Shown: piece after piece, positions 43,888-53,377 of the stretch
Numbering within the stretch: position 1 is the first letter of the stretch
Layout: each line of letters starts with the position of its first letter
Assembly (NCBI GenBank): GCA_029449235.1
Contig: JANATG010000001.1
Location: 2,914,001 to 2,978,000, forward strand
Length of the DNA stretch: 64,000 bases
Source: Linnemannia schmuckeri
Taxonomy: Eukaryota; Mortierellomycota; Mortierellomycetes; Mortierellales; Mortierellaceae
Direction: 5' to 3'
The notes under the pieces: model-generated
Told to the model about the DNA's origin: nothing
The model's input: only the letters and a program-made list of their open reading frames with translations
Database searches by the model: none
Position numbers and translations under genes: made by a program

Positions 43888-45105
43888 ATGAGCAACACAG
43901 TCATTTTGGACGGGACTACCTTGGAGGGTGGCGGTCAGATCCTCCGTATCGGCGTTTGTCTCTCAGCAATCACCAAGATACCACTTAACATCACACGGAT
44001 CCGTGGCAACCGACCCAGAGGCGGTGGACTCAAGTTTCAACATCTTACTGGCGTCAGTTGGCTGGCAAAAGCAAGCGAGGCCAACATCGATGGCGCAGAG
44101 ATCAAGAGCACAGAGCTGCGGCTATCTTGGGACACCGACGATGCACCTTTAACTGATCATCGGTTTGTCTCCTTGCCCAAGATGATCGACATTGGCAGTC
44201 CTGGAAGCATCGCCCTTGTCTTCCAGGCCATTCTACCGTTTATTATCTTTGGACCACATTCTGAGCGTTTCTCAGACTCGACGACCTCTCTAGATACCAG
44301 TGATTATGGGTCGAAGTCGCTGCCAGCACCGATTCACATTACTGTCAAAGGCGGTACCAATGTCAGTTTTTCACCCTCTTTCGAATACATCAGTAAGGTT
44401 CTCCTTCCAACATTCTCTCGCATTGGACTACCGCCGATCGCCGCTCGTCTCGAATCTCGCGGCTGGAGTACAGGAGGCCCCCAAATCGGTACTGTTACTT
44501 TCGAGATCACACCACTTCCAGTCGGATATTGCCTCCCTGCATTTGACTTGACTGGTCGCGGTACCATCCAACATATTGAAGCGACGATTCTCGGTCCAAA
44601 GGTTATTCAAGACAAGTTTCGACACGAGGTTGCAACTGTTCTGGCAGCCAACTTTCCAGGAATCACTACAACAATCACTTTTGAGGACAGTGGTCATCAC
44701 TCGCGTCTCTACCTACTTCTCGTGGCCAAGAGCGATAATGGCCACCTTCTGGGTCGCGACTGGCTCTACGATCGCAAGACACGCGGAGGAGAGTTGAATG
44801 GTCCTGTCGAGCAAATTGTCAGAGAGGTTGTCCAGCGGCTGCAGATGGAGCTCAAGCATGGCGGCTGTGTTGATGAGTACTTGCGAGACCAGTTAGTTAT
44901 CTTTAGCGCGTTGGCCGAGGGCAAGTGCCATATCGATGCAGGACGTAATGACGACGGTCAATTGCTGGAGGGTAGTTTACATACCAGGACGGCGCAATGG
45001 GTCGTTTCACAGATGTTGCCTGTGACACTGGGGGAAGATGGCTCGATTATTGAGGGAATAGCGTTGAAAGCAGGTAGCAAGTTTACTTCCACTGGCAGTC
45101 TATAG
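43888..45105 (+). CDS. RTCA: RNA 3'-terminal phosphate cyclase
   Basis: A single exon of 405 residues. Landmarks of the true cyclase branch are LDGTTLEGGGQILRIGVCLS at the N terminus, IRGNRPRGGGLKFQHLTG, GSPGSIALVFQAILP, the RGWSTGG..IGTV segment, and EGSLHTRTAQWVVSQML, whose His is the adenylated residue of RtcA. It converts RNA 3'-phosphates to 2',3'-cyclic phosphates at the cost of ATP. The HTxTA motif argues against the inactive ribosome-biogenesis relative RCL1, which lacks this His. The frame is open to 43711, but the ATG at 43888 gives the normal family start. It is flanked by two dead DUF4246-like genes on the other strand. Confidence 0.93.
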   Translation: MSNTVILDGTTLEGGGQILRIGVCLSAITKIPLNITRIRGNRPRGGGLKFQHLTGVSWLAKASEANIDGAEIKSTELRLSWDTDDAPLTDHRFVSLPKMIDIGSPGSIALVFQAILPFIIFGPHSERFSDSTTSLDTSDYGSKSLPAPIHITVKGGTNVSFSPSFEYISKVLLPTFSRIGLPPIAARLESRGWSTGGPQIGTVTFEITPLPVGYCLPAFDLTGRGTIQHIEATILGPKVIQDKFRHEVATVLAANFPGITTTITFEDSGHHSRLYLLLVAKSDNGHLLGRDWLYDRKTRGGELNGPVEQIVREVVQRLQMELKHGGCVDEYLRDQLVIFSALAEGKCHIDAGRNDDGQLLEGSLHTRTAQWVVSQMLPVTLGEDGSIIEGIALKAGSKFTSTGSL

Positions 45106-45297
45106 ATATTCATTTCATTATTTCGCCGTGGAACGAGTATCGACAGTGTTTTCATGATATGCATGATATGTACTTGTTCAAGGAGAGGATAAAAAGAAAA
45201 GAGGCATTCCCGATTTCCAACTAAAGGCCGGCAATGCATCCTCCAGATAAACAGATCTTGCTTCAATTTTTTCTGTCAATAGACAACTCAAGTAAAC

Positions 45298-45326
<29 letters not shown>
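45298..45326. repeat. 29-nt poly-A homopolymer
   Basis: An A run just before the end of DUF4246-like pseudogene B. On the coding (minus) strand of that gene it is a T run after the stop, so it is not a poly-A tail of a retroposed copy. Confidence 0.9.
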
Positions 45327-45328
<2 letters not shown>

Positions 45329-45332
45329 ATGA

Positions 45333-46808
45333 CTAGTGCTCGCAGAGACTGAAGGGTCGGGCAAAGACCTTGTCGTTGGTCGTCTTCACAAAGAATTTGC
45401 GCTCCTCCATCAGCTCCTCGCGGTGCTTCTTGGCCTCTTTCACCTCCATAAGTTTAGACCTATCCAACAGTCCCACATTCATCTGCCCAACTTCCAACGG
45501 CAAGCTCGGCTCGATCTTCTGCAAGACCTTGATCACAGGATACCACTCCGCCTGTTGGGGTGGCACAAACGTTGTCGATATAATGGAAATCTTCCTCCGG
45601 GTTGACCTAAAAGAACACCAAGATCTTTCTTGACCCAGGCCGTATCGGGTCTTGGAGCTCAAACGGTTGAACCTGATGCTGGTAGATACTGGGAAATACA
45701 ATGCGCCGGTCCTGCTTAGTAATGATCCCGTCTAGGTGTTGAACCACCGCATCGCCATCGTGGAGTCTGTACATATACCACATCCTGTGCCAGTCTGACT
45801 GTTCATAATCAGGCTCGGCCACCTGGATCCAAAAGTCCAGCCGGGACTCGGTGATATTCTCCGTATGGTAGTAGTAGATCCCTGTGGCATCTTTGTTTTC
45901 GTTCGCCATCCTCTCGACGCGCCAGGTACCTCCTCCGTGCTTGGGGTTGTCCGGTGTCGACTCAATATTGACCAACTTGACAATCACTTGAAGGGACCTC
46001 TCCCTTCAAGCAGCGCGCAGATCGTATTTGGGTGTCTCTGGTGGAGGAGTGAATTCTGAAACGGAAGCTGGTTGCGGAGCATGGGTGTTCATGTAATCAT
46101 AGGTAGCCTCGTCATCGCTAAAGTCATCCTCGCCTGGCGGATCTTCTCCGTACCATCCATACGGATCCGGGGTCAGTCTCTTCTTTTTGGTCTCAAAGAA
46201 TCTCATCTCTCCCAGAACCACCTCAAACATGGGCGGAAAGGCGTCGAGAATCTGCTCCAGGACCAGATACATTTCCTTGTGGTTCTTCGTGTACAGGTTG
46301 TTGATGTACGATTTAGCCTTGATTTTGCCATCGGGGGTGATGTCAAAGTCGGTTGGCAGCCATTGAAATCTTTTCGAGTTAAATTTGGCGTCCTTGGCTC
46401 CCCCTCTTCGAGGACACTCTTGGAGAATATCGTCTTCAACGCAGGAATGGCCTCTTCTTTGCTTACGAAAGTCCGACCAGCAATAAGGGGAAACTGAGAC
46501 GGATGGATTAGGTCTTCATCCTGTAGCTGAGAAAACGTCGAATAGTCAAGTCTGTCCCTTGGTTCTGGTGCCGATACCTTTACTGCTACTGCTGCTGCCT
46601 CCCCCGCGGCTCGGGGTTCGGTTTTCCATTTATCGAGAATCTTGGGGTCGAGACATTTTCTCCACCAGTTGGGCATTTCGCAAATGACGTTTGAGGTCTG
46701 CATCATGTTAAGTTCTGAAATGAGCGTAGAAGGGAATCCGGACCGGTACTTTGTGTGCGCCCATGGGTTTGGGAGACGTGGTGATGGCAGTGTTGTTGAC
46801 TCTGTCAT
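45333..46808 (-). pseudogene. DUF4246-like pseudogene B
   Basis: The ATG at 46808 opens MTESTTLPSP, ELNMMQTSNVICEMPNWWRK and DLIHPSQFPLIAGRTFVS. Near 46386 the frame shifts to NSKRFQWLPTDFDITPDGKI and YINNLYTKNHKEMYLVLEQIL. A TGA at 46006-46008 interrupts between YDLRA and SLQVIVKLVNIE, inside a 24-nt palindrome. The core WRVERMANENKDATGIYYYH, ENITESRLDFW, GIITKQDRRIVFPSIYQHQV and RKILVFF is well kept, then TAG (about 45610) and a frame change precede STTFVPPQQAEW and the tail FARPFSLCEH. The segment between NWWRK and LIHPS is much shorter than in pseudogene A. Three or more lesions make it a pseudogene unless the assembly is wrong there. Confidence 0.8.
45987..46010. repeat. 24-nt palindrome with 10-bp arms and 4-nt loop
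   Basis: CTTGAAGGGA and its reverse complement TCCCTTCAAG are separated by CCTC. It sits where DUF4246-like pseudogene B has an in-frame TGA; the left arm (in coding sense the right) encodes the conserved SLQ, so the other arm looks like an inverted duplication that inserted the stop. Confidence 0.85.
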
Positions 46809-47036
46809 GGTTGGTGAAAAGAGAAAGGGATGGTGGATGAGGGTTGATGAGAAGCGAAAGAAGAAAAAAAAGTTGGAGGTGGAATGTAATGAGTCAGGGA
46901 TGAACAAAGCAGTGCGGCGTGAAGAAACGGCGGGATTTTTTATAGTGGCAAATTTTAATTCAGGTACAAGGGGCAGGCGCCTAAAGGTTCTTTCACTAAT
47001 TATGAATTCGTAAGCCCAAGATACAGTAGGCAATGT

Positions 47037-49077
47037 TTATTTCTTCCACTGCCACCATGTCTTTTCGCACAACTGAGTAAACACTGGGTGCTTGGTCCAG
47101 AACCGCACCTCATCGTCAGGCGATCGCTCCAGACTCGGGCCATAGGAGAGCCATTGAAGATTGGGCAAGCACACAGACCCATCCGAGTCCATCCCTTGGA
47201 CCCTGTCCTTCACATCAACTAAAAGTCCCAGATCCTTTAGCTGATCCATTAACTCGGAGTCTTCAGACTCAGGTCCCAGGAGCGGACGATCACTGTGGCG
47301 GCCATCTCTTAGATGCATGATATCCACTCGTGCCTCTTTCTGCAGCTCCGAGTCCCATCCATCCACGATCGCCTGCCGCCGATTCTTGTACTCTGTCGTC
47401 CGCCCAGATGTACTCATCCAATTCAGAGTAGCTGGCTCATAGCCGCGCCCACTTATCATCACAGAAAGTCTCTCCAGGAACTGTAGTCTCGAAAGCAGGC
47501 AGAGCCCAGAAGAGAGGTCCTCTGTAAAGTATGTCGCTGTATGGATGTCCGGGTCATCCCTCGTGCACACAACCGTCGAGTCCAACTTGATCTCAATTAA
47601 TCGAGGACAGACTACCGTAATGTACCCATAGAGGATGCGGGTTCGAGTATCGACCTTGGATGGGTAAGGACCATGTCCATGGACTTGGAAGTGCAGTGTT
47701 TCCAGGTTCCTGCATATCCATATCCCTGGGTGGAACATGGTCCATTGCCTCCTATGGGCCTCGTCCAGAAAAGGCTCATCAAAAGGCATGGTGGTTCGAC
47801 GATGGATGTCCATGCTTTGGATGATGTAGGGAGCCTTGAGTGTCTGAAGGTGTCGTAGACTTGGGGTTAAACATAGGAGTTGGTGGAGTGGACCGGAAGA
47901 ATATATTTGTTCACTGCCGTTCCGATCCAGACGCCATCCATTCCCAAAGCACCATGGAAACCTATGCCGGATAATGTCAAGAGTCGTTAGCACCGTCTGC
48001 TGTTCGCTCATGATCCGGACGACGCCCGGTGTTAGATGGTAACCCCACAGGGTCCGACGTTGAGCCTCTGAACATACCAGGACCATCTGTTCTGAGGTTT
48101 CGTCCGACGGAAGTTCGTTCACGAACGAAAAGTGGAACGACCGAAGCGGAACTTGGGGACGACGACGCAAATGAAGGTGTTGAAAAAGTCGAGACATGTC
48201 CCAATCCTGTTCTTGGAACCTAAACATGTCGATCACCACTAGGTCCTGAAGGTGTGGGGCGACATCCAACATACTGTGGAACCAGCCTGAGGGAGACAGG
48301 CGAGCCGTAGGACCAGGGACCGCAGCGGCAACTGTTCCCGGAATGACAGCACTGATGGGACCAACCAGTTCCCGTCCTGTTTTGTCTGAACTTACTTTGC
48401 AATGTGCAGAGTCTCCAATAAAGGGAAGACATGCAAAATTTCACCGAGGTCGTAGATACACAACGTGTCGTCTGTCAATGTGATACTCGTTAGTGTAGGG
48501 GGAAGGGGATAGGTCAAGGCTGCGAATTGGTGAAGTTGAAGATGCCACTGAGCTCGACCTCTCGCAGAGTCATAAAAAACGTTGACTGGCGCTTGCTGCT
48601 GCTTCGTTTGATTGTTGTGTTGATGTTATCGCTGCTATTACTCCAGAGGGGGATAGTTCTTGTACGGGATGGCTGTTGCTGCTGTCTGCCGGACCCATAA
48701 ACTTGAATAAGCGCCTCGGTCACAAAGTATATCTTGAAGTGGTCGTTAGCCGGCGCGTATTTCCAAACGAGTCGGCTTGTGCAGCGGTCCTTGAGGCTTT
48801 TGACGGCAGGAGTCTTGTACCAGTTCCAGTCCCAGACAAACCTTCGGTACGCGCGATGGTGGTTGCGAGCGAACCAATCATGGCAGACAAGGATGACGGT
48901 GCGGGAGAGTGTGTGGTCGTCGAGGAAGGAAAAGACTCGGTCGAGTATCTCTGGGATGGCGAGACAGCGGTGTGTGGAGGAGGAGGAAATAGAAGCGAGT
49001 GGGTGTTGGCCAGGGGAAGGGGGTGGATGTGCAGGACTTGTGTCTCCTGTGAGTCGCGTCCTGAACGAGAACCGCAT
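47037..49077 (-). pseudogene. F-box/LRR-like gene with one frameshift and a decayed intron-like stretch
   Basis: From the ATG at 49077 the frame gives an F-box (AIPEILDRVFSFLDDHTLSR, VILVCHDWFARNHHRAYRRF) and LREVELSGIFNFTNSQP, then a stop. A one-base change near 48517-48520 restores YPLPPTLTSITLTDDTL and LLETLHIA. After that a TAA interrupts, or a 122-nt GTAAGT..CAG segment (48274-48395) is spliced out, which joins in frame to MLDVAPHLQDLVVIDMF. From 48272 to the stop at 47037 the frame is open for 411 codons with LTTLDIIRHRF, LETLHFQVHGHG, ILYGYITVVCPRLIEI, LSSGLCLLSRLQFLERL and LGLLVDVKDRVQGMDSDG. It is the least damaged of the broken copies; if the frameshift is a sequencing error it would be a working gene. 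Confidence 0.7.
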
Positions 49078-49288
49078 TGGTTTTGCGAGGAGAGAGAGTG
49101 AAGAAGTTAAAGTGGAAGAAAGGAACTAAGGGGCCAAGGCTAAAGGGGACAAAAGGGACAAGGGACAAAAAGGGACGAAAAAGAAAAGAAGAACCGAAAA
49201 TCGACGGGTCTGTGCAGCGTCATTACGTTCTGCTGCCACGATGCATCCCGACATAACGTTCGCGAAGGTGAGAAGGAAGCGTGCATTT

Positions 49289-51133
49289 TTATTGCGCTGA
49301 AGCATCGTCACCTTCGTAGGATATACACAGGGACCGCACTTCGACCTCAGGGTCCCTCTTCAAATGCCATCCACACGACAGCAATCGCAACCCTGGCAAA
49401 CACCTAAACCCATCGGAATCCATCTCTCTCATCATGCTTTTCACATCTCGAAGCAATCCCAGGTCCTTCAGTTCAGATATCCACTCTAACACCTCTACCC
49501 CAATACCCAACATCTTGTCACCTCGTCCTTCATCTTCTTTTTGGCGCTTGGCTTCCAGAACTGCTTCTCTCTCGAGTTTACCATACCATTCCTTGACCAT
49601 CTCCCATCAGTCCCCCCGATGCTCAGCCGCCTTCCCAAATCCACACATCCAATCCAGCTCCGATTCACACTCGATAGAATCCCAATCATACCCACAACAG
49701 ATACAGCCCGTCATCAAAAGTACACCTCCAAGATGTCTGGTAGTGAACATCGGCTTCTGAAACATAGGTTTTAGTATCTCGAGATGTAGATTCACAAGAC
49801 GTGGACACACCCTGGAAACATATCCAAACACAATCCTGCTATGATAAGTCTTCTCTACAATTCCAGAGCCATGAGAGTGGAGCTGTAAATGGAGCGATTC
49901 TAGGCCACGGCAAATCGACAACCCTGGCTGAAATCGTATTACCGTAGATACTCGGTAGTTGTCGTTGTCGTTGTTGTCGACCTCAAGCCGTTTGGTGTAC
50001 TGACTGCTCCGACAGAAAAGGTCCAAATACTCCACTAAGTAATTGGCCCTGTGTGATTTGAGGTGCCAGAGACGGGGGCACTCATAACGGAGTTGATGGA
50101 GCCGCCGAGTAAGATAATAAACGCTTTTGTATGGATCATCGAATCCCAATCCATTTGAACAGCAGACCTGACTTGCTGGCCAAAGAATGTCAAGACTGGT
50201 CAGGGTAATGGGGCTTTCGGTGAGGCTCTTGATGACACTCGATGTCAAGTTGTGGTGCCAAAGTGTCCTATCCGCGACATGGGGACAAATAGTGTGAATC
50301 ATCTCTTCCAACTCTGCATCGCTTTGTAGTTTCTTGTACACCGAATAATGAAACCGCTTTAGCCCACCAGGAAATGACTGCAGTCGTTTGGAGAACTGCG
50401 GTCAACTCCAATCGTCACGGAGCAGCGATATGAGCTTGAGTTCTTCCAGATCGGGGCGACATCCAGCAGCTCCTCTATCCAAGCTTGCGATACGTCCGCT
50501 TGCTCCAGGAGGAGAGAACGAAGAAATAGTTGACGGCCTGAGAATAGCACATTCCCTCTGTAGGTGCAGGATCCTTGTACTTTTAAGCCAACCGTACATC
50601 TGAGGTCTAGCACTTCGAGCAGAGGGCAAATAGCAAGGATCCTGCCTGTATCTAATTCATCCCATCTGATATAATTGAAAGGCGCATCAAAGATGGCGGG
50701 AAAGGTAGGCAGTTCAGCTCCTTGTCATTGAGTGTGTAGCAGACCTCCAAATATAACTCGCGCAGAGGTCCGCCGAATCCGTTGCTGCTCAAAAAGGGCG
50801 ATAACTTGACTGGGTGATCCTGGATGGCCTGCAGTGCATCAGCAATTAATGGCCAAGTACTCTCAAACTCTGAACAGCTCCAGGCAAGCCGTTTTGCACC
50901 TGGGAGTCGTTACAGAAATTGTTCGGGTCAGTAAAATCCCTCCATCGAGAGTCCCAGACGACTTCGTGACTGATGCGTTCTCGGTCTAACATAGGCCATT
51001 CTCGGCAGAGAGGGATAACGGTTTTTGTGAGGATATGGTTGTCAATGTAGGAGAAGGTTTTTAAGAGTAGTTCTAGGAGGTCAAGTGGGGACCGGGAGTG
51101 TGCGGTGAAATATAATCCATTATCGTTTGCCAT
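49289..51133 (-). pseudogene. F-box/LRR-like pseudogene 5
   Basis: The ATG at 51133 opens a good F-box (SPLDLLELLLKTFSYIDN, VIPLCREWPMLDRERI) but the frame ends at 50846. The next frame reads WSCSEFESTWPLIADALQ, LRELYLEVCYTLNDKE and PPSLMRLSI, then a stop; another reads LFLRSLLLEQADVSQAWIEELLDVAP; then LEELKLISLLRDDWS and TGA at about 50403. The long C part (50341-49607: LTSLDILWPASQ, LESLHLQLHSHG, IVFGYVSRVCPRLVNL, ELDWMCGFG) is open until an in-frame TGA at 49607. The last 100 codons (LKDLGLLRDVKSMMREMDSDGF) are intact to 49289. At least two frameshifts and three stops. It is in tandem with the copy at 47037 and divergent from ERI1. Confidence 0.85.
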
Positions 51134-51662
51134 GTCTTGGGAGGCGAAGCGAGGCCGATGATACTGAGTAGGAGCGAAGAACAAGAAAATATAAACGAAC
51201 TGCTTCTGCCTTTTATTCCGAGGTGTACCTTGAAACAAGAGCTTGCGCAGGTAAAAAGTATCGCAGCGTTGGACCTGTAGAAGTCCAGAGAACACGGAAG
51301 CACATCTATCTGCGGCACCTTCTTTCGATGCTCCAATGGGCTCTGCGGCAGTACTCTATATAATATGTGTGCGTATGAATGTGACCAAGACATCAAACAT
51401 CTCGAATATCCAAATCGTGGCAAAAAGTGAAAAAAGGGGTGCGAGCCCCGCAGCAAAGAATCAATTTGAGATAAAAAGCAAAAACCTGCATCGGCTAAGC
51501 CACCGCTGCAAAGTAAGAAAAAGAATGCATGCCCCTTTGTTCTTTTGCCTTTTTCTTTTTTTTTATACACACGCACACATACACACACGCATCGACGCCC
51601 TTCTTCTCCTTCAACAACAACAACAATAGCAACAGTAAATATCAAGAATACATATATCCTCA
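51134..51662. other. Spacer upstream of ERI1-like gene
   Basis: It contains CA-rich and T-rich leader sequence (51540-51600) followed by a CAA repeat just before the ATG at 51663, resembling the leader of the first gene in the window. No gene seen. Confidence 0.5.
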
Positions 51663-53269
51663 ATGGCAGTAGCCGACGACATCCGAGAACAACTCAGGCA
51701 GCTGGGACTGGAAACCCGCGGAAACAAGACGGCATTAAAGGCGCGCCTCCGGAAATATCTCAAGAAGGACGCCAAAATCAGCACCACCAAAGGTAGTAAC
51801 AGCAGCGACGACGACTACGATGACGATGAGGAGGAAGGCACAACTTCAAAACTGCAAAAGCCTTCTAGCGAGAAACAGCAACAAAAACAGCGACAGCAGG
51901 AGGTAGATCAAAGCCAGAAGAAGCTGCACAAGAATAGCCGATACGACTATTATCTCTGCTTTGATGTCGAGGCTACCTGTGAGCTTGGGTTTCGATTCGA
52001 GTTCCCGAGCGAGGTGATCGAGTTCCCTGTCGTGCTTCTTGACGGATCCACTCTCGAAATTGTAAACGTGCTTTTTTTTTTTGACAACACGTAAAGTATG
52101 AACTTGTATCACTTCAAAGAATGGCATTCTAACAATGACTTTGTTCTTTTTGTCCTTTACAACACGATGAAATAGGTGGACGAATTCCACTCCTATGTCC
52201 GACCCACACACAGACCGATTCTCGGCGACTTTTGCAAAGAGCTGACAGGAATCAGTCAGGTACCGTACACTCACCACAGCATTGTATGGCGCGAAGTTAT
52301 TTCAAAACGGCATTCGAATCATAATTATTTACCACTCATTACATTACTCCAACATAGGAAACGGTCGATAACGCGCCAACGTTCGTGGAAGTCCTCAGCC
52401 GTTTCGAAGATTGGCTCATATCTCACGGAATCATCCTCTCAGACCATGATAGCGCTAAAGCAACTACAATTGTAGCTCAGTCCGTCGGTACAAAGTTCAA
52501 ATCCAAAAAGTCCAAAAACAATCCTGGAAGAGGAAACAACAATGGAAACCACTCCAACCTGCAAGTCGCCAACGCCGTCAACGACTTCCAATACGCCGCC
52601 ACCTACTGTTTTGTCACCGATGGACCCTTCGACATCCGTGACTTTATCAGCAAACAATGTCTACACTCAAACATCCTCCGCCCCTCGTATTTCGCCCACC
52701 CTTACATCGACGTCCGGACAATGTTCCGTGACTACTTTGACCTGGTCCAGTGGAAGAACCTTGAACGCATGTTGGGCTTTCTGGGCGAGACCTTCGAGGG
52801 TCGTCAACATAGCGGTATCTGTGACGCACGGATGGTCGCCCTGATCGCCAAGCGGCTCGCCCAAGGGTTTCACAAGAGCGACAATGATCCCATCTTTCAG
52901 GAAGAGAATGCAGAGTTGGTGGCGCCACAGTGGAGTAATGAAAAGATTGAAAAGTTCAAGGAAGGATGTGTGTTAAAGGCCAACCGATCGACAAACAACA
53001 CTTTTATCAAGATGATATCTTTCAAAAAGGTTGCTCAGATCGAGAATTTGCCGTCTGTCATCGCCGCCGGCAAAGCTGCCCCGCCACTCCTTCCAAAACC
53101 CCCCGCCGGTTCTCAAGGGAACAAAGACAATGATGAAGGATCGGACAACGTGCCGGCAGTGAATGCTTTCTCGCTGCCGTCACCCGCAGAATCTACGCCT
53201 ACATCTCCAACAGTAGAGACCTTTGTATCAGAATCAAAGTTCTCTGCTCTCTCGTTGAACTCTGAATAA
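51663..53269 (+). CDS. ERI1: ERI1-like 3'-5' exoribonuclease (SAP + DEDDh)
   Basis: Exons 51663-52061, 52176-52259 and 52358-53269, all phase 0, give 464 residues. The N terminus is a SAP-type helix-loop-helix (about residues 8-35, LRQLGLETRGNKTALKARL). An acidic and Gln/Lys-rich linker follows. The DEDDh nuclease starts at D101/E103 in CFDVEATCE and continues with FPVVLLDGST, LTGISQ..VDNAPTF, CFVTDGPFDIRDFI, YIDVRTMFRDYF and HSGICDA, so the His and final Asp are present. Unlike animal ERI1, about 45 Lys/Asn-rich residues are inserted between the VEVLSRFEDW helix and the TDGPFD strand. It may trim 3' ends of 5.8S rRNA or histone mRNA or degrade small RNAs, as ERI1 relatives do; which one is unknown. 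The C-terminal tail is low-complexity. Confidence 0.9.
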
Positions 53270-53377
53270 AGCGCGACGCTACCCTTCTCAGCCCTTTGCC
53301 TTATCATGCTATTTTTGCTAATGTTATTTGGTGATTGTTTGTATGCAAAAAGAAAAAGAAAAGACAAAAGATGCTAA

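Noticed and set aside
45600..45690. Intron to remove the TAG after RKILVFF in the DUF4246-like copy
   Set aside because: The only usable donor would also remove the conserved QPFEL...KILVFF segment, so a lesion is more likely.
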